Of a stretch of DNA of 64,000 nt, positions 33,667-41,884 are shown piece after piece. Every line of letters begins with the position of its first letter. Position 1 is the stretch's first letter. Under the pieces are notes generated by a model, which worked only from the letters and a program-made list of their open reading frames with translations, was not told the origin of the DNA and did not search any database. The DNA is from Butyrivibrio sp. YAB3001 (GTDB lineage: Bacteria; Bacillota; Clostridia; Lachnospirales; Lachnospiraceae), in NCBI RefSeq assembly GCF_900112195.1, contig NZ_FOKR01000004.1, forward strand, positions 92,114 through 156,113, in the 5' to 3' direction. A program made the translations under genes and the position numbers.

Positions 33667-34380
33667 CTACTCTCCTAAATAAGCTTTCTTGATTGATTCA
33701 TCATTCAGAAGTTCGCTGGCAGGTCCTTCTTTGACGATTTTGCCGGTTTCTAGTACATAGGCTCTGTTGGCTATTGATAGAGCTTTCTTGGCGTTCTGCT
33801 CTACTAAAAGAACTGTCACGCCGTCCTTGTTGACATCCTGAATGATCTGGAATATCTCGTTTACAAAAATGGGCGAAAGTCCCATTGATGGTTCATCCAT
33901 AAGGATTATCTCAGGATGTGACATGAGTGCTCTTCCCATGGCAAGCATCTGTTGTTCGCCGCCGCTAAGAGTTCCTGCAAGCTGTGTTTTTCTTTCCTTA
34001 AGTCTTGGAAATCTCTTGTAGACCATTTCAAGGGTTGCGTCGATTTCTGCTTTATCTTTTCTGGTATAGGCTCCCATCTTGAGGTTCTGAAGGACTGTCA
34101 TTTCAGCAAAAACACGTCTTCCCTCAGGAACCTGAGCCATTCCGAGACTTACAATCTTGTGATTTGCGATCTTTGTCAGCTCGTTCCCCTTATATTTGAT
34201 TTCTCCTTTATCAGCCTGGATAAGGCCTGATAATGTGTGGAGGGTTGTTGTCTTTCCTGCGCCGTTTGCACCGATCAGCGCGACAACTTCTCCCTTATCC
34301 ACATGAAAAGAGATATCTTTTAATGCCTGAATTACTCCATAATATACACTTAAATCTTTAACCTCTAATAAAGTTTCCAT
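33667..34380 (-). CDS. livF: Branched-chain amino acid ABC transporter ATPase LivF
   Basis: One of two ATPases of the liv importer. The 237 residues contain Walker A GANGAGKTT (about 36-44), Q-loop MAQVPEGRRVFAEMTV (the PEGR motif is typical of LivF), signature LSGGEQQML and Walker B IILMDEPSMGLSP. Length is typical (about 235). It follows livG by 29 bases in the order K-H-M-G-F. Confidence 0.96.
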   Translation of the reverse strand: METLLEVKDLSVYYGVIQALKDISFHVDKGEVVALIGANGAGKTTTLHTLSGLIQADKGEIKYKGNELTKIANHKIVSLGMAQVPEGRRVFAEMTVLQNLKMGAYTRKDKAEIDATLEMVYKRFPRLKERKTQLAGTLSGGEQQMLAMGRALMSHPEIILMDEPSMGLSPIFVNEIFQIIQDVNKDGVTVLLVEQNAKKALSIANRAYVLETGKIVKEGPASELLNDESIKKAYLGE

Positions 34381-34409
34381 ATACTATCCTTAAGTTTTAT
34401 TGTTATGCT

Positions 34410-35168
34410 CTACTCTCCAAGATACGCCTTGACTACGTCGGGATGTGTGAGGACTTCTCTGGTCTCACCCTGGCAGAGAACACGACCGAAATTTAACACG
34501 GTCAGTTTCTCACAGATTCCTGATACAAGTTTCATATCGTGCTCGATCAGTAGTATTGTCATGTTGAACTTTTTGCGAACAAGGGCGATGGTTTCCATAA
34601 GTTCCTGGGTTTCATTAGGATTCATGCCTGCTGCCGGCTCATCGAGAAGAAGGAGCTTGGGACTTGTAGCCATGGCTCTTGCAATCTCAAGTTTACGCTG
34701 CTTTCCGTATGGAAGATTGGATGCAAGTGTATCTTTTTCCTCTTCAAGCCCAAATACTGATAAAAGGCGCAGAGCCTCTTCATCCATCTCTTTTTCCACC
34801 TTTTTATATTTGCCAAGATGAAAAATGCCTTCAATAGTGCTGTATTTAAACCTTTCCGTCAAGCCCACCTTAACATTGTCCAAAACTGACATATTCTTAA
34901 AGAGCCTGATGTTCTGAAAAGTTCTTGCAATTCCCTCATGATTGATCTCTGTTGTGCTCTTTCTTGTAATATCCTCACCGTCCAGACGGATAATTCCCTC
35001 ATTTGGCTTGTAAACACCTGTCAAAAGGTTGAAAACAGTTGTTTTCCCTGCGCCGTTTGGACCTATCAGACCATAAAGCTCGCCTTTTTCTATTCTAAGA
35101 TTAAAATCATCAACGGCTCTTAGTCCGCCGAATGAAATACAAAGATTGTTAACTTCCAGTAATGCCAT
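34410..35168 (-). CDS. livG: Branched-chain amino acid ABC transporter ATPase LivG
   Basis: The partner ATPase, 252 residues: Walker A GPNGAGKTT, the LivG-type block GIARTFQNIRLFKNMSVLDNV, signature region NLPYGKQRKLEIARA, and Walker B LLLLDEPAAGMNP. The C-terminus has the liv-type extension GRVLCQGETREVLTHPDVVKAYLGE. Length is typical. Confidence 0.96.
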   Translation of the reverse strand: MALLEVNNLCISFGGLRAVDDFNLRIEKGELYGLIGPNGAGKTTVFNLLTGVYKPNEGIIRLDGEDITRKSTTEINHEGIARTFQNIRLFKNMSVLDNVKVGLTERFKYSTIEGIFHLGKYKKVEKEMDEEALRLLSVFGLEEEKDTLASNLPYGKQRKLEIARAMATSPKLLLLDEPAAGMNPNETQELMETIALVRKKFNMTILLIEHDMKLVSGICEKLTVLNFGRVLCQGETREVLTHPDVVKAYLGE

Positions 35169-35194
35169 GTCAAACCTCTCATTATCATATTTTC

Positions 35195-36238
35195 TTACTG
35201 TCTCTTCAGACTAAACTTTCCAAAAGTTCTTTTCCTGAATTCAATTACCTTAGGTGACCAGTTAACTATCATCATAACGATAAGAACAATTGAATATATC
35301 AGCATTCTGTAAGTACTAAATCCTCTAAGAAGCTCCGGAAGAAGATACAAGATACATGCTGCTATAACACTTCCTCTGATATTTCCAATTCCTCCAAGCA
35401 CCACGTAGACAAGAATCATGATTGAAGCATTGTACCCGAAATACTGTGAAGACGCTGTTAGCGTCGTAATATTATGTGAAAAAAGAACTCCTGCCGCTCC
35501 TGCGATTGCAGCTGAAATAATGAATGCCATCATCTTGTATCTGGTAACATTGATTCCGGTTGCCTCAGCAGCAATGTAATTGTCTCTGACTGCCATTATT
35601 GCTCGTCCATCTCTTGAATTAACAAGATTAAGCACAACGAAAAGAGATAATAAAAGAACTATGATTCCCACTGTAAAGCTGGAATTATGTGGTGTTCCGG
35701 TAATTCCCATCGCACCGTTTACAATAAGCTGCCCATCGGGTTCAAGTCCAAGCTCCATGGAGTTTTTCAGAGAAAAATGAACCCCTTTTCCATCAATCCC
35801 AATGTAAAAAGCATTTATAACGTTCTTAATAATCTCGCCAAAAGCCAGTGTAACGATTGCAAGATAATCTCCCTTAAGTCTAAGAACAGGAATTCCGATC
35901 AAGAATCCAAATAGAGCTGAGATAGCTATTCCGATAACAAATGCAAGAACAAATCTTAGAGCTGAGGGAAGTGTATTTTCCGTAACCTTTGAAAAAAATG
36001 CGCTTGTAAAAGCACCTATACACATAAAGCCACAGTGTCCAATACTGAGTTCTCCAAGTATCCCGACGCACAGATTAAGTGCAACCGCTATGACCGCATA
36101 ATATGTCATCGGCACCAGAAGTCCCTTCATATGGCTTGATAAATTTCCCGTTACAGATAATATTTGAAAAATAACATAGGCTGCAACTACTATGCCGTAT
36201 GTTATCAGATTGTCCTTAGACTTTTTTGTCAGGTTCAT
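35195..36238 (-). CDS. livM: Branched-chain amino acid ABC transporter permease LivM
   Basis: A 347-residue permease with about eight to ten membrane helices. Characteristic stretches are AVALNLCVGILGELSIGHCGFMCIGAF (the LSLGH-type loop), LRLKGDYLAIVTLAFGEI, and the cytoplasmic coupling loop SRDGRAIMAVRDNYIAAEATGINVTRYKMMAFI. It lies 67 nt after livH. Confidence 0.95.
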   Translation of the reverse strand: MNLTKKSKDNLITYGIVVAAYVIFQILSVTGNLSSHMKGLLVPMTYYAVIAVALNLCVGILGELSIGHCGFMCIGAFTSAFFSKVTENTLPSALRFVLAFVIGIAISALFGFLIGIPVLRLKGDYLAIVTLAFGEIIKNVINAFYIGIDGKGVHFSLKNSMELGLEPDGQLIVNGAMGITGTPHNSSFTVGIIVLLLSLFVVLNLVNSRDGRAIMAVRDNYIAAEATGINVTRYKMMAFIISAAIAGAAGVLFSHNITTLTASSQYFGYNASIMILVYVVLGGIGNIRGSVIAACILYLLPELLRGFSTYRMLIYSIVLIVMMIVNWSPKVIEFRKRTFGKFSLKRQ

Positions 36239-36305
36239 GTTGAATCTCCATTCTCAGAATTAGTATTTGGCAAAATTTTCTTTTGCCCGTTCATCATTAT
36301 ATATA

Positions 36306-37193
36306 TCAGACTTTTTCCTGAATAACCTTGCCTAAGATTCCGGTTGGTCTTACTAAAAGAACTATTACCAGGATTCCGAACACTATTGCATCTGAAAGCT
36401 GTGATGAAATATATGTCTTACTAAGTATTTCCACGATTCCAAGGACAAGTCCGCCTATCATGGCGCCGGGAATTGAACCGATTCCACCAAGCACCGCTGC
36501 AACAAACGCCTTGATTCCCGGCATCGCTCCGGTGTAAGGAGAAAGAGAAGGATATGCAGAGCACAGAAGCGCACCAGCAATTGCCGCCAGAGCAGAACCT
36601 ATAGCAAAAGTAATCATGATTGTTCTGTTTACATTTATACCCATGAGGGCTGCAGCGCCTTTATCTTCTGCAACAGCAAGCATTGCCTGGCCCTGCTTTG
36701 TCTTTTTGATAAAAAGCTGTAATCCCACAAGGACAATAAGACTTATCGCTATAGTAACGATCGTAACGCCCTGAATTCGTAGTTGTCCGTCAGCAAAAGA
36801 AAGACCTTCCCACTTTACGACAGAAGAAAAAGATTTGATGTCTGCGCCAAATATTAAAAGAGCCACATTTTCAAGAAAATAACTTACTCCTATAGCAGTT
36901 ATCAGCACTGCAAGCGGTGATGCCGCGCCCCTCAAAGGCCTGTACGCCACAAATTCAGTTGTGATACCAAGAAGTGTGCAAAGAATAATCGCTGCAATGA
37001 TTCCGATAAATGAATTGCCTGAAAGTGCTCCGCTCACAGAAAAGATAATGTAACACCCCACCATGATAAAATCACCGTGCGCAAAATTCAGCATCTTTGC
37101 GATTCCGTACACCATAGTATAACCAAGCGCAATTATCGCGTAGATACTTCCCAGACTTAATCCGCTAATGAGATAAGTTAAAAAACTGCTCAT
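36306..37193 (-). CDS. livH: Branched-chain amino acid ABC transporter permease LivH
   Basis: A 295-residue permease with about eight helices. It starts MSSFLTYLISGLSLGSIYAIIALGYTMVYGIAKMLNFAHGDFIMVG, the hallmark of LivH, and includes GQAMLAVAEDKGAAALMGINVNRTI (coupling loop) and GGIGSIPGAMIGGLVLGI. It is the first gene after the internal terminator behind livK. Confidence 0.96.
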   Translation of the reverse strand: MSSFLTYLISGLSLGSIYAIIALGYTMVYGIAKMLNFAHGDFIMVGCYIIFSVSGALSGNSFIGIIAAIILCTLLGITTEFVAYRPLRGAASPLAVLITAIGVSYFLENVALLIFGADIKSFSSVVKWEGLSFADGQLRIQGVTIVTIAISLIVLVGLQLFIKKTKQGQAMLAVAEDKGAAALMGINVNRTIMITFAIGSALAAIAGALLCSAYPSLSPYTGAMPGIKAFVAAVLGGIGSIPGAMIGGLVLGIVEILSKTYISSQLSDAIVFGILVIVLLVRPTGILGKVIQEKV

Positions 37194-37265
37194 TCATGTC
37201 CTCCAAAAAAGTTAATTTTAATCTTATTTCTTTTAACATTATATAACTAAAAAAATATTGTGTGT

Positions 37266-37302
37266 AGAAAAACGGGGGACACCTTTGGCAGCATCCCCCG
37301 TT
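37266..37302 (-). terminator. Strong hairpin between livK and livH
   Basis: The minus strand reads ACGGGGGA, a 14-nt loop, TCCCCCGT, TTTTC. As the liv genes are one functional unit, this most likely ends most transcripts after livK and leaves the membrane genes lower. That is the usual stoichiometry for a binding protein and its transporter. Confidence 0.85.
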
Positions 37303-37344
37303 GGAAAATCTTTACATTAAGTCATCGAATAAAACAACTTCCAA

Positions 37345-38517
37345 TCACTGTGCTGAAACATACGCACCATTTTTGATAACAACCGCCTTTGGCTGCTTGT
37401 TAGGCTCACCACTGGCATCCCAGGTCATCTTTTCTGATGTAAGTCCCTTAGCTTCAATCTCTGTCATTGCACTCTTCAATGCTTCACAAAGGTCTGAAAC
37501 ACTCATATCAGGTGTAAGATTCTTTGCCTCGATTGCCTGCTTGATGATATAAACTGCATCGTAAGCATCTGCTGCAAACTGGTTAGGAGTCTCACCATAT
37601 TTCTCCTGATACTTGGTAACGAAGTTAACTGTAAGGTCATCCTTGGCATCTGCTGCGAAAGGCGTAAGAAGCATAACGCCCTCAGCAAGGGATGTATCAA
37701 AGTTTTCAACTGTAAGGATTCCATCAAGACCATCTACACCAAAGAATATAGGTGAATATCCCATTGTATTTGCCTGTGTAAGGATAAGTGAAGCATCTTT
37801 ATAATAGATAGGAAGGAAAACAAGATCTGCGCCTGCGTCCTTAGCCTTCTGAAGCTGAACTGAGAAGTCTGTATTGTTGTCCTGTGTGAAAGCTTCAGCA
37901 GAAACAACTTCGTAGTTCTTTCCTGCAGATTCTTCTACAAACTTCTGATAAATTCCGCTTGAATAAACATCTGAACTGTCATAGATGATACCAACCTTTG
38001 TTGCAAGGTTGTTGTCTGAAATATACTGAGCAGAAGCAATTCCCTGGTTAGGATCTGAGAAACATACTCTGAAAACATTGTCATACTTAACACAGTCAAC
38101 TGCTGAACCTGATGGTGTAAGCTGGAACATATTGTCAGCCTTGGTATTCTCAGAAACTGCAATTGAGCATGCACTTGTTGTAGAACCAACTAAAACCTGC
38201 ATTCCCCAGTCCTTAAGAGTATTATAAGCATTTACAGATTTCTCGGCATTAAGCTCATCATCCTCTTTGCTGTACTCAACCTGGTAACCGTTGATTCCGC
38301 CCTTTTCATTGATCTCTGCTACTGCAAGCTCTGCTGCGTTACATACAGCATTTCCATATGCAGCTGCGCCGCCTGACAAAGGTCCGATCGCACCAAATTT
38401 AAAAGTTCCTCCACCTGCTGCAGAACCTGTAGATTCCGCATTTCCGCATCCGGCAAGCATTGCCATCGCCATTGCTGCTGAACAGACTAAACTAACTGCT
38501 TTGTTTAACTTCTTCAT
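37345..38517 (-). CDS. livK: Branched-chain amino acid binding lipoprotein
   Basis: The substrate-binding protein of the liv importer, 390 residues. A lipoprotein signal ends at LAGC (MKKLNKAVSLVCSAAMAMAMLAGCGN), so Cys is the lipid-anchored residue. The mature part is of the Leu/Ile/Val-binding type: FKFGAIGPLSGGAAAYGNAVCNAAELAVAEINEKGGINGYQVEY. The start ATG at 38517 has GAGGAGG seven bases upstream; the frame's first ATG, 21 nt earlier, does not. It has the long structured leader at 38589-38691 and an attenuating terminator below. Confidence 0.95.
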   Translation of the reverse strand: MKKLNKAVSLVCSAAMAMAMLAGCGNAESTGSAAGGGTFKFGAIGPLSGGAAAYGNAVCNAAELAVAEINEKGGINGYQVEYSKEDDELNAEKSVNAYNTLKDWGMQVLVGSTTSACSIAVSENTKADNMFQLTPSGSAVDCVKYDNVFRVCFSDPNQGIASAQYISDNNLATKVGIIYDSSDVYSSGIYQKFVEESAGKNYEVVSAEAFTQDNNTDFSVQLQKAKDAGADLVFLPIYYKDASLILTQANTMGYSPIFFGVDGLDGILTVENFDTSLAEGVMLLTPFAADAKDDLTVNFVTKYQEKYGETPNQFAADAYDAVYIIKQAIEAKNLTPDMSVSDLCEALKSAMTEIEAKGLTSEKMTWDASGEPNKQPKAVVIKNGAYVSAQ

Positions 38518-38588
38518 AAATAAAACCTCCTCAGACAAAATAAAGAATTACTGTTCACTCGCTTGCAGCTCGCTCCAGTAACCAATTC

Positions 38589-38691
38589 GCGCATTCATTC
38601 CAATTCGACTTCGTCGAAGGAATGCGCTCACTACTGAATCATTTTCTCACGAAATACGCAGCGTAGTGCGCATTTCTGCATAATCAGTAGT
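38589..38691. repeat. Two nested inverted repeats upstream of livK
   Basis: The first is GCGCATTC (38589-38596) with GAATGCGC (38620-38627), enclosing TTCGAC-TTC-GTCGAA. The second is ACTACTGA (38630-38637) with TCAGTAGT (38684-38691), enclosing GAAATACGCA...TGCGCATTTC. The block TGCGCATTTCTGCAT resembles the tail of the dispersed hairpin elements at 57151-57165 and 59811-59825. The rest of the 336-nt gap between livK and the plus-strand gene at 38854 holds an AT-rich stretch; TATAAT on the minus strand at 38751-38746 may be a livK -10. Confidence 0.7.
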
Positions 38692-38802
38692 CCTAAAGTT
38701 AAATGTATATTTGTATACAATTCATCTACTTTTAAAGATTAAAGTATTATAGTGAAAAAGTCAATGCTAATAAATACATTTTATTGTACGAAATATAGTA
38801 GA

Positions 38803-38831
38803 TTGCATTTGTACATTATGATTGTTAGAAT
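38803..38831 (+). promoter_or_regulatory. Possible sigma-A promoter of the 38854 gene
   Basis: TTGCAT (38803-38808), 17 bases, TAGAAT (38826-38831). Both hexamers match four to five of six positions. It would leave a very short leader before AAAGGGGG and the ATG. Confidence 0.45.
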
Positions 38832-38853
38832 TAATTAAAGGGGGATGAACATT

Positions 38854-39357
38854 ATGCTTCAATTATCTTACTTAGGAATTGCTTTTGCAGTAGTGTTCTA
38901 TTTTGTTTTTGGTATCGCGGTTCGTCTTATGGAACTTAGCGACAAGCAGCGCAATAAGGCGCGGCTCAGAATAATCTTAATTTCGTTTGCCACGACAAGC
39001 GCATCTTCGCTTTTTGCAGGATTAATTAATCTCAACAGCAAAAAGATTATTTTGGGTGTCTTATTGGTTTTGCTTTCTTTTGTAACTTTCGTTTTTCTTG
39101 CAGGTATTCTGATTGAACTCCACCAGATTAAGACTAAAATTAAAATTCGCAGATTTATGGTTCTGTTTGATAAGGTAAGTTGCTTTATTAACGAAGGAAA
39201 AACGCAGGAAGAAATTCTTGCATATCTTGTAGAAATCCAAAAATTAACTGTAAAAGAAGCAAAAGATTTTCTGGAATTTATTTCGGATCCAACTAACTAC
39301 CAATTTCTTTCAGATGTCAACCAAAAAATCCATGAGTCTCAGATTTTCAAGAATTGA
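38854..39357 (+). CDS. Small membrane protein of unknown function
   Basis: A 167-residue protein not recognised. The first 90 residues hold three hydrophobic helices (about 5-25, 38-55, 64-86). The rest is a soluble charged tail (KTKIKIRRFMVLFDKVSCFINEGKTQEEILAYLVEIQKLTVKEAKDFLEF), with a possible helix-turn-like fold. The ATG at 38854 is chosen because AAGGGGG is nine bases upstream; the ATG nine bases earlier lies against that site. It is divergent from livK and is followed 218 nt later by another unknown gene. Confidence 0.7.
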   Translation: MLQLSYLGIAFAVVFYFVFGIAVRLMELSDKQRNKARLRIILISFATTSASSLFAGLINLNSKKIILGVLLVLLSFVTFVFLAGILIELHQIKTKIKIRRFMVLFDKVSCFINEGKTQEEILAYLVEIQKLTVKEAKDFLEFISDPTNYQFLSDVNQKIHESQIFKN

Positions 39358-39465
39358 TAGCTTAAACGATTTACTTAAACGATTTATTATCTTTCTTAAA
39401 TAATTCTTTAAAATGTATTAAATTTAGTTAATAAATATGATAATATTATGAAGTAGAAAGTAATT

Positions 39466-39533
39466 GATCACCGATAAGAAAACAATTGGTGATCGATTAG
39501 CCGACCAGCTTTTCTAATTATTGTCAGCTAATC
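39466..39533 (+). repeat. Two abutting hairpins before the 39576 gene
   Basis: GATCACC (39466-39472) pairs with GGTGATC (39488-39494), and directly next to it GATTAGC (39495-39501) pairs with GCTAATC (39527-39533). They end about 30 nt before the ribosome binding site of the next gene and could be a leader structure. Neither is followed by a T run. Confidence 0.6.
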
Positions 39534-39575
39534 AAAATCGTTTTAAGTAATTGCATTAGAAAGGAGTAACATCAG

Positions 39576-39851
39576 ATGGGAAACAACCAACTGCGCTATT
39601 CTCCGTTCAAGCCAAACTTGAAAACAGCTGAAGTATTTGCATGGGGTGATCCGGAGTATAATTTATTTGATCAACTTAATGAAAAATATGAGAAAAGTCA
39701 TCCAGAGTTCATGACACTCTCATCATATGAAAAAATGGTTATCAGACAACAGATTCACCATGAGGCCATTGGTCTCACACCACTAAACTTAATAAAAGCA
39801 TTCGTCGAAGATCCACAGTTCGATGAATTCCGTTCGGTTTCGCCGTACTAA
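39576..39851 (+). CDS. Small cytoplasmic protein of unknown function
   Basis: A 91-residue protein: MGNNQLRYSPFKPNLKTAEVFAWGDPEYNLFDQLNEKYEKSHPEFMTLSSYEKMVIRQQIHHEAIGLTPLNLIKAF. It is rich in aromatic and charged residues, with no signal peptide or membrane helix. AAAGGAG, eight bases before the ATG, and the strong terminator (39951-39991) support a real gene. I do not recognise the family. Confidence 0.7.
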   Translation: MGNNQLRYSPFKPNLKTAEVFAWGDPEYNLFDQLNEKYEKSHPEFMTLSSYEKMVIRQQIHHEAIGLTPLNLIKAFVEDPQFDEFRSVSPY

Positions 39852-39890
39852 ATATCTAAAATCTATAAGGATGCGCTAAGCCATCCTACT

Positions 39891-39918
39891 TATTTCGTAG
39901 CAAGCGTGCTACGAAATA
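39891..39918. repeat. Perfect 12-bp hairpin after the 39576 gene
   Basis: TATTTCGTAGCA-AGCG-TGCTACGAAATA, 40 nt past the stop. It has no T run, so it may be a 3' stabilising structure or a relic of a repeat. Confidence 0.8.
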
Positions 39919-39950
39919 GTAAATTACATAATGCATGTATGTAAATATAT

Positions 39951-39991
39951 AAAGGATATCAACCATCATTAAATGGTCGGTATCCTTTTTC
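39951..39991 (+). terminator. Terminator of the 39576 gene
   Basis: AAGGATATCAACCAT-CATTAA-ATGGTCGGTATCCTTTTT: a long stem with one internal mismatch, then five Ts. Confidence 0.85.
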
Positions 39992-40004
39992 TATTGGTTT
40001 TATT

Positions 40005-40035
40005 CATCCTGCTCGTCCGAGAACTGCACATTTCT
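40005..40035. repeat. Half copy of the dispersed hairpin element
   Basis: CATCCTGCTCGTCCGAGAAC and the next 11 bases match 59791-59821 with one difference and 57128-57158 with two. Only the right arm of the element is present; the left arm and centre are missing. It lies between a plus-strand terminator and the end of the spermidine-synthase-like gene. Confidence 0.85.
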
Positions 40036-40098
40036 GAGCTTTTGCGCTTACTCCCGTCAGGAAATTCTTAACTTCATGATATATCTTGTACTTATAAC

Positions 40099-41787
40099 CT
40101 ACATTTCATCAATCAGCGCTTGTATTCCGCCTTGTTTGAAGATATCTTTGTAGTAGCTAACTTCTCGCTTAATGATTGAATCAATCTGGCGCATGCCAAG
40201 GAGTTCGACAGGGGCTTTGTCGTCGGTCATGATGTGGCCTGTGGAGGTATAGGGGATGGCAAGGCCTTGTGCCCTTTTCATCATCGCTTTGAGGTCATCA
40301 TTTTTCTCAAGAGCGACATCGTTGTTTAGGCGAGTCAACATACTGCCTCCGCAGGTTGCAAATAATTCTTTGTTTGTGGAACCAGGGACGTCCACGATTA
40401 TTACTTCATCAAATACTGATGATATGGTATCTGCCAGGTACGTGTTGATGCTTGAAGCATCCGTACCAAATACGCCCGGATTTGATAATATCACTGTGTT
40501 TCCTGCTCCATCATTAGCATCCTCATCGCTGTACATATTCATATTTACAACCATCACTCCCTCAGGAGAAAGATGTTCTTTTACCATGGTGAAAAACTCT
40601 GATGAAGACATCTGAAATGGTATCGTAATATCCTGATAGGCATCCACCATTATAACATCATATTTGTTCTTATCAGCAGCCAGGTATGCTCTTCCGTCAT
40701 AGGTTGTCACTTTTGTCTCATCTGACAGCCCAAAGTACTGATGAGCCAGGTCAGTGATTTTGTCATCTATTTCCACGCCTTCAATGTTTACATTATCAAA
40801 ATAGCGTGAAAGCTGCGTTGCATAAGTTCCTGAGCCCATTCCAAGTATAAGCACTTCAAGATTCTTTTCTTTGAGAGCTTCTTTTTGCCTTATTCCGGTC
40901 ATGAAAGGGGCTGCCATCGCATAATCATAGTACATTCCGGTAAGACCGCTTTCCTTCATATAAACTGACTGGACACCAAAAAGTACGTTTGTTGAAAGAA
41001 TCACGCTGGAAGGAGTCTCTTTTACCTGAAGATAATTGTAGACAGACTCTCCTTCATAAGTCAGGTTCTTTTCCCAGAAAGCAAAACTTGGGTTATAGCC
41101 AAAGCCGCAGCTTAGAGCAAAAATAAGTATGCTGGATACGATCTTTACTGCATCTTTCTTCTTAATGCCGCTGCTAGCAAAATATATGATTGATAGAATA
41201 AGAAGTATTCCTGCAAAGATAAGAAATGTTATCGCAGTTCCAACCGCAGGGATTGTCACAAAAGTCGGGACGAAGGTTCCGATAATGCTTCCGATTGTGT
41301 TGAATGCACCGAGAGTTCCGATTATCTTTCCATTATCTTCAAGGGAATCCGTTGTATATTTAGCAAGGCTCGGGGTTACTGTGCCCAAGAGAAAAAGTGG
41401 AAACACAAATACTATCATGCAGACTGCAAATGCTGCTATAACAAGGAAATTGCTGTTGATCGTCAGTATCACTATTCCTGAAACTGCAAGAATAATGTAT
41501 TTTCCAAGCACAGGAATAAGTCCAATCCAAATAGCTGCGATAATTATCCTTCCATAAAGCTTGTCAGGATTCGGGTCACTGTCTGCTTTCTTGCCGCCAT
41601 AGATATTTCCCAGCGCCATTGCGATCATTATCGTGCCAATGATTATAGTCCATACAATCTGTGAAGAACTAAAATAAGGTGCAAGAAGTCTACTTGCACC
41701 AAGTTCAACCGCCATGACTGACATTCCGGAGAAGAACTCCGTCATATATAGAAATAATTTATTGCTCAGAATTGCCTTTTTTTCCAT
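40099..41787 (-). CDS. Membrane-fused spermidine-synthase-like protein
   Basis: A 562-residue two-part protein. Residues 1 to about 215 form six to eight membrane helices (MSVMAVELGASRLLAPYFSSSQIVWTIIIG..., MALGNIYGGKKADSDPNP). Residues about 240-510 are a Rossmann methyltransferase-like domain of the SpeE type: TYEGESVYNYLQVKE, LEVLILGMGSGTYATQLSRYF, IEGVEIDDKI, VTTYDGRAYL and YDVIMVDAYQ. Fused MFS-like/spermidine-synthase-like proteins are widespread; most have not been tested, and true aminopropyl transfer should not be assumed. GAGGAGG lies before the start. It is a single gene. Confidence 0.85.
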   Translation of the reverse strand: MEKKAILSNKLFLYMTEFFSGMSVMAVELGASRLLAPYFSSSQIVWTIIIGTIMIAMALGNIYGGKKADSDPNPDKLYGRIIIAAIWIGLIPVLGKYIILAVSGIVILTINSNFLVIAAFAVCMIVFVFPLFLLGTVTPSLAKYTTDSLEDNGKIIGTLGAFNTIGSIIGTFVPTFVTIPAVGTAITFLIFAGILLILSIIYFASSGIKKKDAVKIVSSILIFALSCGFGYNPSFAFWEKNLTYEGESVYNYLQVKETPSSVILSTNVLFGVQSVYMKESGLTGMYYDYAMAAPFMTGIRQKEALKEKNLEVLILGMGSGTYATQLSRYFDNVNIEGVEIDDKITDLAHQYFGLSDETKVTTYDGRAYLAADKNKYDVIMVDAYQDITIPFQMSSSEFFTMVKEHLSPEGVMVVNMNMYSDEDANDGAGNTVILSNPGVFGTDASSINTYLADTISSVFDEVIIVDVPGSTNKELFATCGGSMLTRLNNDVALEKNDDLKAMMKRAQGLAIPYTSTGHIMTDDKAPVELLGMRQIDSIIKREVSYYKDIFKQGGIQALIDEM

Positions 41788-41884
41788 ACTTCCTCCTCAA
41801 AAACCTAACGATATAAAGGTGACATAAGGTCTTTCGCTCACTCGCAATCAAACTTGTAGTGGATTTAGGCTTTTGTCCCTTACA

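Noticed and set aside
38518..38853. Riboswitch or T-box in the livK leader
   Set aside because: The inverted repeats do not show T-box or lysine/SAM-type conserved cores, and no terminator lies just before livK.
40099..41787. Calling the membrane-fused protein speE (true spermidine synthase)
   Set aside because: It has a large membrane part, and no other polyamine genes adjoin; family members of this form are mostly untested.
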